Assembly: GCA_036186865.1 (NCBI GenBank)
Contig: AP025069.1
Coordinates: 7,631,654 to 7,695,653, forward strand
DNA: 64,000 bases
Origin: Eustoma russellianum
Taxonomy: Eukaryota > Streptophyta > Magnoliopsida > Gentianales > Gentianaceae
Reading direction: 5' to 3'
Positions 33,101-43,078 of the stretch are shown here, in pieces. The translations under genes were made by a program, and so were the position numbers. Under the pieces are notes generated by a model. That model was not told the DNA's origin and searched no databases. It saw only the letters and a list, made by a program, of their open reading frames with translations. Numbering within the stretch: the first letter of the stretch is position 1; each line of letters starts with the position of its first letter.

Positions 33101-33297
33101 AAAATTGAGGAGGGGCGAAAAACCTTTAGGTCTAGCGGTTGAGTAGTATTTAACTCATTCCGGGTCTCGAGTTCGATTCCCCTCCCAAATTTTTTAAAAA
33201 AATTTTAAAAAAAGTTTAAAATTGGGGAGGGGAATTGAACTCGAGTCCCGTGAATGGGATAAATGCTACTCAACTGCTAGACCTAAAGGTTTTTCGC
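33101..33297. repeat. Inverted pair of tRNA-like SINE units (fold-back)
   Basis: The left unit (33115-33195, plus) contains GGTCTAGCGGTTGAGTAG (A-box-like) and GAGTTCGATTCC (B-box-like, near the tRNA consensus GGTTCGANTCC), about 40 nt apart. The right unit (33215-33297) is its reverse complement, with identical ends (GCGAAAAACCTTTAGGTCTAG) and perhaps 85-90% match overall. An A/T-only loop joins them. A partial third unit (TTAAAATTGAGGAGGGG, 33099-33115) lies at the left. An RNA across it would form a hairpin of about 80 bp. Confidence 0.7.
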
Positions 33298-33440
33298 ATA
33301 TATATGCATATAATGTAATGTGGAATTTTTTTAGCGATGACACATGATCCCAGAGTTGGCGGCGGGGGACTGTCCTTTACCGCTATTGTATCCGGCAATT
33401 CTTGCCTATCTTCCATCTCCATCACACCTAAAAAAATCTA
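33298..33440. other. Short AT-rich spacer and possible L1-9 5' UTR
   Basis: A TATATGCATATA run is followed by GC-richer sequence (gttggcggcggggg) that could be the 5' UTR or the first codons of L1-9. No separate gene is seen. Confidence 0.4.
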
Positions 33441-33459
33441 GCAACAGAAAGACGTTCCA

Positions 33460-34690
33460 ATGATATCGTTTTTAGACGAAGAGATTGATTCTCTTGCCGT
33501 CCCCTTCCGTTTTCACTGGTCAGAACCTTTCGAAATGGACGGCCTCCATTGAATGTAATACGTGATGTATTTGAGAAAATCCATTTTCGTAAGGATATGC
33601 GGATTATTTTGATTGATCAAACACATATTTTACTAAATTTGTGCCATGACCTGATTATATTCAGTTCTTTTACCGCCGTTCATTGAGTATAACCGGCTGC
33701 CATATGCGCATTACGAAATCGACAGTCCATTTTGATCCATCCGCCGATGTTCCTATCATCTCGGTATGGATCGCGCTTCTGAGGATACCCATTCACTTCC
33801 ACCATAAAGCAGCATTGTTTGACATCGTTCGGCCCATAGGAGTTCCGATCAAACTCAATGTTGCTACAGCAGATGGTCTGCGTCCCTCTGTTGCTTGTGT
33901 CTTCACAGAGGTTCATGTATCGTAGGAGCTTCCCAAGAATATTTATCTCCAGGCCAAGCAAAAGGCTATTTTACAGAAGATCATATATGAAGATTTACCC
34001 ACCTTCTGTACTACACACCGTCATTTAGGTCACGCTATTGGTAATTGCTCTGATCATTCCACTTTTGCCCCAAAAAAATTATAAAAGCCTACTACATGTT
34101 AGACTCCAAAGAAAAAGATTTCTAAGAATTCAGACACTGAAACTTTAGCGGCCCCTATCACTTTTCTATCACGACCAGTATCGGGTGACCACAATTCTGG
34201 GCCAGACTCTCAGCAGCAGAATCATATAGATTCGCATAGCTTATCTGCCTTGCCTAGTCTTCTAATTACAAATTTACAGGATATTATATTATTGAAGGGA
34301 GATAAAGAAGATCAACTACTATTCATGCAGCAGACACATAATGAACCTGAATATTGTCAGTTCTCGAATTTGGATATATGTCAACTTGATCGGCCATCAC
34401 TTGATTTGCAATCACGTAAGGAGTTCTTTGCAAAAATGAAACTTGATCTGGAGCACAGAGCCAAGCATTTGGCTTCCGTCCTATAAACCTCGATGATGGA
34501 AATCTTTTGGCAGCAATTTCAGATGATTCAATGGCTGATAAGGACGGTTTTTTACATGTTCCTGTAAGGCGACGTCGTCGTGCAAGAGAAGATTTACCAC
34601 CTGGACCACCCACCACAATGGAGACATGTAGTGTGACTCGTGGTCGTCTTCCTTCTTCACATGCTCTTTCCTCTATTGTTTCCTAATCAA
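33460..34690 (+). pseudogene. L1-9 ORF1 remnant
   Basis: Pieces: PMISFLDEEIDSLAVPFRF; then 33683-33925 (MRITKSTVHFDPSADVP, SVWIALLRIPIHFHH, VATADGLRPSVA) to a stop at 33923; a degraded knuckle (TTHRHLGHAIGNC, first Cys lost) near 34010-34050; and an acidic tail at 34250-34486. The frame is broken at least four times. It is closest in wording to L1-3 ORF1 (both have VATxDGLRPSVA). Confidence 0.72.
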
Positions 34691-34699
34691 AGCCCTCAC

Positions 34700-37532
34700 A
34701 TAAAATGCTGGTGGACTATGGACATCGTTGGCTCATTTATTGGTCATGTTACATATTCATCGTGTAGGCCTATTAGCTATCATTGAACCAAAGCAGCGTG
34801 TCTCCAAGATGAAATTCTATCGTATGAAATGTTTCGTCATGCGATATCTACCTGTGATGGTAACATTGGGATTTTTCGACAGGCATCAACCATGCGTTTA
34901 CTTGATATTGAACATGGTACGCAGGCTACATTACTTCGGTTTACATAGATTCCTCTTCAGCAGAATATAGAATGGACCGTGGTACACGGCAAACATACTA
35001 TTAATGATTGTAAGCCTTTGCGGGATGCTCTTATCGCACAACATCTACGGGTCGTCGATCCACGGATATTAGGCGGGGATTTTAACACTTTTTTACGACT
35101 GGAGGAACATCGAGGTCATACCTCTCCCACACTACGCTCACTCTTTGATTTTAATAATTGTGTGGATAACTGTCATTTGCAGAAAATCCCCATTATGTAA
35201 TCTTTATATACCTAGGCACGGAGTGGTGCAAATCGTGTCTAGCGTCGGCTGGATAGAATGTTTGCAAATACTACATTCGTTGATCTTTTTACTGATTTAG
35301 TGGCCTGTCATTTGCCACGTGTGTCTTCGGATCACTTGCCACTCTTGCTATGCTGTGATTTGAATAACGACAGTCCTCCATCAACATTTCGATTTTTGAA
35401 TGCATGGACCACGCATCCGGATTTTCTTCCATTATACTTTATTGCCTAAGATTCCACAACCCGCTGACTTCAGGCGTATATGTCTCTCTAATTATATAAG
35501 CAAGGTGATCATGTGTTTAATTGCTACACGATTATCTCGTCTACTGCCTGCTCTCATTTCTCCGAACAAATTGGTTTTCTTAAGGGACATGACATTAGTG
35601 AGCATTACCTAATGGCGAATGAAATGACACATTTTTTGAACAAGCATACACAGGGTGCATATGTGATGATTAAATTGGATATGGCCAAGGCATTCGATAG
35701 GGTTAATTGGCATTATCTGCAACTCTTGCTGAAGAAGTTTGGTTTTTCAGCTTACTTTATTTGAGTCCTCATGAACACAATGATATTTTCGAAGCTCTCT
35801 ATCTCGATTAATGGTAAGATGTTTGGTTTCTTTTCCCCAACTTGTGGTGTTAAACAAGGCAATCCATTATCACCATTATTATTCATTCTGTGCTCGGAAG
35901 GCTTCAGCTGGGGTATTAAACATCCTTTCAGCATTTGAGCTCTTCATGGTTTTAACATGGGTCGGGTTCACGGGGTTTCACATTTAGCTTATGCTGATCA
36001 TTTACTTATATTTCTCAATGTCTCCTCACATAATTTGCAAACTTTTCAAAGATTTCTATGCTTCTATGAGTGTGCATCAGGCCAGCAGGTTAATTATAAT
36101 AAAAGCCAATTTGTGACTAGCAACTATGTATCAACGCAACGTCGGACTACTATTGGTGAAATTTTGGGCATGCGGCCTTCATCCTTTCCCATCAAGTATC
36201 TCGAATCCTATTTATATCAGGGGGTAAATAGGGCACGATACTGTCAGTCCCTCATACAATATTTTGATGCAAAATTGGCAGGCTGGGCATGTCAGTTACT
36301 TTCTGCAGGTGGCCGACTCGTATTATTACAATCAGTTCTATCTTCTTTTCCTTTGCATGTTATGGCAGCGGCAAGGTTACCCAAGAGTGTCATTGATGTC
36401 ATTCAACGCAAAATTGCTTCATTTGTCTGGAGGACAGGCCACCATTGGGTAGGTTGGAAACACATTTGTCTACCTATGGATGAAGGAGGCTTGGATATTA
36501 GAAATATCCGGTTGCTACAACATTCTTATGATAACAAATTATAGTGGAACTTTCACAACAAAGAATCTGTTTGGGCTATTTATATGAGAACTCGATATGG
36601 TTCCAGGAATGACTACACTCTGCATATTTATGATTCACCAGGTTGGAAGCGAATTTGCTCCATTCATTCTTTTTATGTGGCACATACTACATCCACCGAC
36701 CGTATGGTATGGAACACTGCAGCTTCAGGTCTCTTTTCATTGTGTCAAGGATATGAAGGTTCACGTGATCCTCGGCCCACATTATTATTACATAAATACA
36801 TTTGCTGTAAAACATTACCAAAGTCAGCAAGTTTCTTTATATGGCATTTATTTCATGGAGTTCTACCGTTAGAGGAAACCTTAGTATGTTTTATCCAAGT
36901 GCGCCTTCTATGCCATTGCCCGAGTCATCCTCCATCTGTGTGTATTTAATGAAATGGTGGTTAAATTCCTCTTCTAAATCGCTTCATGGGCAATTTTGCA
37001 TTATAGCACCTTGTTTTATGTGTTGGGCCACTTGGAAGGTATTCACCAATACAATCTTCAGAGATGTAGACATTTCTTCCCATAGCATTCCTGCCTTGGT
37101 TCGGCAATCTTGTTACACGTGGGCATCAACCATCTCTAGCATGAAATATGATGTTAATATTCATGACTTAATAGCTAGTGGATTTTCTCCATCAATGAAG
37201 GTGTCACGAGTTCATGTGATAAATGGATGCTTCCCCCTGGTCAACTCAAACTTAACATAGATGCTTTAGCTAGAAACCATATGGCTTCCGCAGGAGCTAT
37301 CATACGAGATACTTGTGGGAGGATGCTTGGCATTATTTCTTTTGCTCTACCTCATCTTCCACCTCTTCTGGCAGAACTTCAGGCTGTTTTATACAATGAC
37401 ATTTATTTTGGCCTTTCACATCATATTATGCTGGTCGAGATGAATTTTTTGGCACTTATCCAACCCACCAGGGAACTTTTTGGTTTTCATCAAGATCACT
37501 ACCATCGTTTACAATGTTTCATGAGTCTTACA
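34700..37532 (+). pseudogene. L1-9 ORF2 remnant with endonuclease-RT deletion
   Basis: Endonuclease words AIIEPKQRVSKM (34770), GGDFNTFLRLEEHRGH (35070) and SSDHLPLLL (35330). RT words KLDMAKAFDRVNWHYL (35675), GVKQGNPLSPLLF (Asn for Asp), and AYADHLLIF near 35992, where the second catalytic Asp has become His. Post-RT text is LPKSVIDVIQRKI and DEGGLDIRNI. RNase H starts QLKLNIDALARNH (37240) and LLAELQAVL. Loss of the second RT aspartate alone would inactivate it. Confidence 0.75.
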
Positions 37533-39230
37533 TGTTGTGCCCCAGCCCGATACCGACATCGGTACCAGTGCACCCGCCGTAGTCTATTATGGGAACTACA
37601 AAGCACGAAAGCTGATCAAGCACATGTCATCCATGACGCAAGATAAATCAATGGAAACAACATAAAATTTAAAACTTCAATAATTAATTTAACCAAGTAT
37701 AATACAGCAGAAATGAATATGTTCGGAAATGCCTAATATATCCTCTAATAACGACGGTAACAGAAAGTCAATCGATTAAGGAATTAACATGGCATTTTCC
37801 CCTCAATGACTATAATCCCAAAGGACCACTCACCATCATCTTCCACGAATATCATCTAATACTTGGGTTCACCTGAAAAGAGATGAGTATATATTCTTAG
37901 CGAAAACAATGCTAGAAATTAACATGTCTATACACCTTACAGAATCACACATGATGAGTCATCGATATATAAAAATAATAGCCAAAAGAAGGTGCTCGGG
38001 TTAACAATCTCATGATCATAAGTAAGCATCAAAATAGATAATTCACATAAACTAAGCAAAACTAGAGATCAAATACATATCGTGACAAACATATTACAAA
38101 GCTGGTCATGTGGACACAGCGTTTCATTCATGTCAAGACTTATGCTTTGTGACTCATGATATATGCATTCCTTCAAAACATATACTAGACCAGCCGAAAA
38201 CCCATGCATATGCCTTCTTTTACAAACATGTTATGCACGTAGTTTTACAAACTGTTCATACTTATTCTTGTCTTATTCCTCACGTAGCAGAACTTTATAC
38301 CCTATGGGTGATCAATTCAAAACAAAACAGAACTTTATGCCCCATGCTGAAAGGTCCACAGCCTCATAACAGATCGTCAAATCCAGTTGCTTCTCTCGCT
38401 TTCCAAACTATTGTTGTCAGAAATTATGCTGCCACCAGTATTTTCCCAAAAATGCAATTCTTTAATCTTCATATTTTAAACAAACGGCGGCCCTCAACCC
38501 CAACAAATCCCATTTGGCTGCAGCTAGACAAAGTAGCCAGGAGCCAAATTCTCGACCGTTTCCATCCTGATTCTTCGTATGTATCGTTTAATAAAGGCTA
38601 AAGGCAAGTACCTTGCTATATTTGTTATGTTTCTATAAATGTTATTGCTTTATGTTCATAACAGAATCGGACCATATATGAATAATTTTGGTTGCATAGT
38701 TGGTTGAATTATATTTAAATATATACAAGGTATTGATTTCTGCATTTACAATGGGTATATTTGCTTTATCGTTGCTGTCATTTATTATGCATGAAAGAAA
38801 TTTGAATGTTGCTAAAATTCAAAGCTGCAAACTGATGTCTACCTTTATGAGGAGGGCCAACTGAGATGCCATGCGTGAGTGACAGCGGGTGGGCTGGGGT
38901 TTTGCATATATGTTTATAATATTGTATGTGTTAATTGTTGTGTGCATGTGTCTATGTTAATTTGTTGTAGGCTGCCGTGTGGAGAAGTAAGCCAACTGTC
39001 CACATAAAGACAGTGGTCGAAGAAGGTTACATCCATATTTATAAATATAATGTTTTATAATATAAAGTACTGATCTTGCATGTTATGTGAGTGGTTAAGT
39101 TATGTAAATTGGGAAATATATTGTTAAGCTGGGTTTGGTTCCAAACAAACATGGCTGAGACTGGTTGCAATTGCGGCACGAGGTGGCAGAGCTGTGACGG
39201 TTATAAGCAATATACAGGACTTGTGGTCAG

Positions 39231-39360
39231 GTAGGTGGTCTAGATGTGCTCGTTATACTGTCATGCATCAGAGGTAAATGGTCTATTTGTGCTCGTCATG
39301 TTGTTATGCATCAGATGTAAGTGGTATATTTGTGCTTGTTATGTTATCATACATTAGTGT
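39231..39360. repeat. Minisatellite, about 43-bp unit, three copies
   Basis: Units starting at 39231, 39273 and 39317 share GTAxxTGGT, tgtgctcgt and tgcatcaga blocks. Confidence 0.75.
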
Positions 39361-39521
39361 GTTGTTTGTATTGTATATGTATATGGATGTGTGAAGGTAT
39401 ACATACACGTATATATGCACATGTATGGTCGCGAGCCTATGCATGAGTATGGATACACCAGATTATGTATGCTATGCATTTGCATTCATGGCATGAGCAT
39501 TGCATTGCATTTGACAGGTTG

Positions 39522-39740
39522 TGCCTAACATGGGCACGGTTATTGATGGATAGTGATGGACGACAGGCTTCGTCTAAATGGGCACGGGTGTCGGGGACGA
39601 CATGCCAGGTCTAAATGGGCATGGGTGTCGGACGGTAGGCCGGGTCTAAATAGGCACGGATACCGAGGAAGGCTGGTCTAAATGGACACGGGTGTCGACA
39701 ACGGCAGACTGTCTCTAACATGGGCACAGGTGTTGGGGTG
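39522..39740. repeat. Minisatellite, about 35-bp unit, six copies
   Basis: The core GTCTAAATGGGCACGGGTGT recurs at about 39572, 39609, 39644 and 39676, with related CTAACATGGGCAC cores at 39524 and 39714. Spacing is 32-37 bp, except for the first unit. The spacers carry CGAC/GGC-rich text. Direct repeats of this size with variable spacers lacking uniform length are not a CRISPR. Confidence 0.8.
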
Positions 39741-40610
39741 ATAGACTATATCATCATTAGGTCCTAGGATCATGCGTTGCACGATAGGGATATATGCATC
39801 GTGCATGACATGTCTTTTGTTGCGCGTGACACGTAGAGAGGGGCATGCATCATGAAGTTGCGCATTATTATGTGGAGTGACTTACCTTCCGCAGTTTATC
39901 TACTTCATTGGTATGTATTGTTCTCTTCTTTATTATGTGATTATTTGTTTGTTGTGTATATCATATTTGAGAAGAGCATGCATTACTGTAATTGAGGTTG
40001 AGCTGATGGATTATTTATTTTGTGTTTTTGAGGTGTTAACTGTTAAGATAATTAAGTGAAATTATTTGTGGACTAAGGACATGTATGTTAACTATAAAGG
40101 TTATTTGTATTTACTTCTGCATGTATGATTTCATAACAAGTATATGTAGGTTGCTTAATGAGCCTGTTGATTTTGGCTCATACGACCACTCACCAGTTTT
40201 GCAGACATGAGAAGTTAAGGTATACTTACACAGGAGTTGGTATACAGTAGAGGATCGAGACGGGAGATTTCGAGACTAAAATATTTAGAAAAGACTTTCG
40301 AGGTTTATGTATTTTTGAGATTAGTGTTTACATACTATTGACTATTGTATTGATTACAAATACTTAGACATCGTATTAATAATGATGACTATTTTATCGA
40401 GGATTTTAGTAATGACTTCCACCGACATCAATTTACGCTATTATGATGACGTGTAGTTGATTTGTATCGTTGCCTTGTAGTTCTCTTAGTAGACTACGGC
40501 GGATGCACTGTTCCCGAAGCTAGGACTCGGCAGCGGGGCGCTATACATATAATAGTCCCAAATGTCACCCAAAGGTCCTTCAAATCACTTGACGTTCATT
40601 CCCTAACCGG

Positions 40611-40897
40611 TTTAAAGGTTCATCTTAAATTTTACAAACGGGCACATCCATCGTCGATGTGCCCCCATTGATTGATCGATGTCCAGCCCATGGACTTCAA
40701 TCGATCGATGTCCCTATTTTTGAGCGATCGATTTCCTCCTGAAACTTTCAGTTATGCACCCTCAAGAGGGAATCGATCACTCAAAAATAGGGACATGGAT
40801 CGATCGAAGTCCACGGGCTGGACATCGATCAATCTATAGGGGGCACATCGATCGATTGATGTGGCCAGTTTGCAGAATTTAAGCTGAACCTTTAAAC
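40611..40897. repeat. Large inverted repeat (fold-back), arms about 130 bp
   Basis: The left arm 40611-40740 and the reverse complement of 40765-40897 match at roughly 85-90% by eye. Blocks TTTAAAGGTTCA, ATCGATGTGCCCCC, GATCGATGTCCAGCCC and ATGTCCCTATTTTTGAG are shared. A loop of about 25 bp separates the arms. The arms are rich in the word ATCGATCGATGT. Confidence 0.85.
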
Positions 40898-41636
40898 CCT
40901 AATCCAGCCGATGTCCGGCAGAAACTTTGGAAAACTCTCCCAGTGCCACTTGGATCGATTGATGTCCCTCCATGATCAGTCCAAGTCATTATTTCTGCAA
41001 CTTTTCACCAATTTTTGCTTCAATTTTTGACCCAACTATCATTCTTCTTCATTCCAAGCCTATGAAACACCTATATTCGATCCTAAACTAAGATTCCAAC
41101 CTATATAGACACTCATGATATCGTATTGAACTTTGATTACATCCAATGACATGGATCCTAGGCTTCCCTCACTTCACTCATTCGAACAAGCCCACAAAAC
41201 CTTCTAACTGATCCCTAATCCAACCTCCAACTACATTACACCCATCAAATGTCCTTCAATCCAACCATTCCATCTATGGCATAAGCAGCAAGCATATAAA
41301 CTAATCATCAAGGAGTTCACCACAAGAAAAATGTCATCTTTAAGGCATATTCATCGTAAATCAAGCATATAACAATAATTTCCAGAATTTGGCCCAAAAG
41401 ATTTCAACTTTAATCAATCTACACGTATAAAAGCACATAGTAGAGCAATTAGCATAAACAGAATTAAAATTACCAATGTGTGATCCACTTTTCTCTTTGT
41501 AGAAAAATAGAGCCAAAGAATCAAAATTGCGTAAAGCGTATAGAAAAGTTACTTGCATTTGAAATTTAGTGATCCTATGGTGGTTAGGTTGAGTTCTTGG
41601 ATGGATTGTACCTAGGATTGATAGTGGATTCTTCTC

Positions 41637-41700
41637 CTTTCTTCCTTTCTCCTTCCTCTTTCTCTTCTTCCCTTTTCTCTTTTCTTTTCTCTCTCCCTCA
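41637..41700. repeat. CT-rich polypyrimidine tract
   Basis: Nearly pure C/T over about 60 bp inside the gypsy LTR (TTCTCC, TTTCTC and CCTTTC units). It may reflect an LTR leader or a simple repeat; no function can be assigned. Confidence 0.7.
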
Positions 41701-41989
41701 GTCGATTTCTATAACTTCTTGGTGCAGCCAATGTTGATAGCCTGGGGGAAGTTATGCGTAGTGTGTAACTCCTCCAATCTTTTAATTAGGGAGGGGGCAG
41801 TTTTGGTATTTTGGGCCTAATTTCCTTAATTTTAGCTTTTTAATTACTTTTCCACCCTAAATTCATCTAACTAAGCCTCCTAGATATATAAAATTATCAA
41901 AATTTCATTTTTGATCCGTCTTAAATTATTTAACACTAGGCTCAGGAAACACGGGATATGACATTCCACCCCCTTATAAAAAGTTTCTT

Positions 41990-42460
41990 CCTCGAAACAT
42001 ACGTACCTTAAGTGAAGAGCTGAGGATACTTCTCCTGCATTTGCTCCTCGAGTTCCCACGTGTCTTTTTGCTCAGAGTGATTACTCTATAAGACCTTTAG
42101 ATAAGGAATCACTCTCCTCTGATCTACGATTATCACCGGTACTTCCTCGTAGGCAACATCGTCATTTAGTTCCAACGGTTGTTCTTCCAGTACATGACTT
42201 GGATCCGTCACATATTTTATTAATTGTGATACGTGGAAAACGTTATGGACTTGTGCCAATATTGGGGGTAATGCCAACCGGTAGGCCAAGTTTCCCCCAT
42301 CTCCAATATCTTATAAGGACCAATAAATCGTGGGCTTAATTTGCTTTTCACTCCAAACCTCATAATACCCTTTGTAGGTGATACTCTTAGATACACCTTT
42401 TCACCTATATCGAATTCCAAAGGTCATCGTTTAGAGTCCCCCCAGCTCTTTTAACGATCT
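41990..42460 (-). pseudogene. Gypsy integrase C-terminus and chromodomain-like tail
   Basis: On minus: FDIGEKVYLRVSPTKG and KLSPRFIGPYKILE (integrase C-terminal GPY/F region), a frameshift, then AYRLALPPILAQVHNVFHVS, DPSHVLEEQPLEL, YEEVPVIIVDQR and, after a stop, a SNHSEQKDTWELEEQM-type segment. This order is the standard end of a Ty3/gypsy chromovirus pol. The chromodomain-like tail is thought to guide insertion into heterochromatin. This copy is broken by at least two lesions. Confidence 0.8.
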
Positions 42461-42798
42461 TGGGCTGTCTTGAGTTTGTCCCAGATAATCTTCACCTTCT
42501 CCAACGTCTTCTCAAGCAGTTCGGGTCCAGTGATGGTCATCATACCAACTTTGTCCCAATATATTGGAGACCTACAATTTCGTCTATACAATGTTTCAAG
42601 GGGAGCCATGTCGATTACACTGTGATGACTGTTATTGCAAGAGAATTACATCAATTTCAACAGTTTATCCATACTACTTTTGAAGTCTAGGATACAAGCA
42701 CTTAGCATGTCTTCAAGGGTTTGAATAATCCGCTCAGACTGTCCATTGGTTTGTAGATGATAGGCTGTACTCATCCTTAGCTCCGTACCCATGGCTCT

Positions 42799-43078
42799 CT
42801 AAAATGTTGCCCAGAATTTAGAGGTAAACCGCGGGTCTCTGTCTGACACTATGCTCACTGGAACACCGTGTAAGCTGGCAATGTTGTCCATATACAGATT
42901 CACCAACTTATCCAAGGATGTTTCCCTCAAGACGGGCATGAAGTGTGCCAACTTGGTTAACCGGTCCACAACAACCCAAATCATATCCTATCCACTTCTT
43001 GTCTTTGGTAAAACCGGCTATGAAATCCATCGTGACGTGTTCCCATTTCCACTATGGGATCTCCAACATGTTGGACCG
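42799..43078 (-). pseudogene. Gypsy integrase core, cut by Copia-B
   Basis: On minus: a WKWEHVTMDFI-like stretch (first catalytic Asp region), a shift, then MIWVVVDRLTKLAHFMPV, LYMDNIASLHGVPVSIVSDRDPRFTSKFW (second Asp; written in parts: IASLHGVPVSIVSD, RDPRFTSKFW). The sequence stops at 43078 where the Copia-B LTR begins with TGCACC; the remainder of pol must lie beyond the right edge. The catalytic-Glu part to the left (42461-42798) is frameshifted. Confidence 0.78.

Larger units (their letters stand above)
33320..37532 (+). mobile_element. L1-9: L1 LINE with internal deletion, 3' end lost
   Basis: Layout: ORF1 (33460-34690), endonuclease (34720-35430), RT (35440-36540), zf-RVT (36590-36950), RNase H (37190-37532). 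The endonuclease C-terminus (LNAWTTHPDF) joins directly to RT (PADFRRICLSNY) at about 35440. Compared with L1-3 (8940-9690) roughly 0.75 kb is missing. The 3' part of RNase H and the 3' UTR are cut off at 37533, where a gypsy LTR begins with TGTTGTGCCCC. Confidence 0.78.
37533..40547. repeat. Probable solo gypsy LTR with long inverted termini
   Basis: The segment starts TGTTGTGCCCC and ends GGGGCGCTATACA. Its first about 75 bp and the reverse complement of its last about 75 bp align imperfectly: CCGCCGTAGTCTA at 37567-37579 against TAGACTACGGCGG near 40490-40503, and GAACTACAA near each. Such ends recall chromovirus LTRs as I remember them. No coding domain lies inside, although one 163-codon frame (38110-38601) is open. 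The five bases outside each end (TTACA and TATAA) do not match, so solo-LTR status is unproven. Orientation is undecided because the ends are inverted repeats. Confidence 0.5.
40548..41963 (-). repeat. Gypsy chromovirus 3' LTR (partial)
   Basis: On minus the LTR starts TGTCATATCCCGTG at 41963, directly after a polypurine-like AGGGGGTGGAA (41964-41976). It extends left through a CT-rich tract (41637-41700) and a fold-back (40611-40897) to the solo-LTR boundary. The left end is not identified, so it may be truncated there. It belongs to the element whose integrase end lies at 41990-43078. Confidence 0.65.

Noticed and set aside
33115..33195. Functional tRNA gene
   Set aside because: A- and B-box-like words are present but there is no acceptor stem pairing or clear anticodon arm, and an inverted copy adjoins; a SINE-like unit fits better.
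38110..38601. 163-codon open frame as a possible host gene
   Set aside because: It lies inside an LTR-like segment, has no recognisable domain, and its codon use looks random; not supported.
39522..39740. CRISPR-like array
   Set aside because: The repeats are degenerate, spacers are partly repeats themselves, and the context is a plant LTR; it is a minisatellite.
40462..40671. 69-codon open frame at the gypsy LTR boundary
   Set aside because: It crosses the solo-LTR end and the start of the fold-back; no domain, so considered chance.
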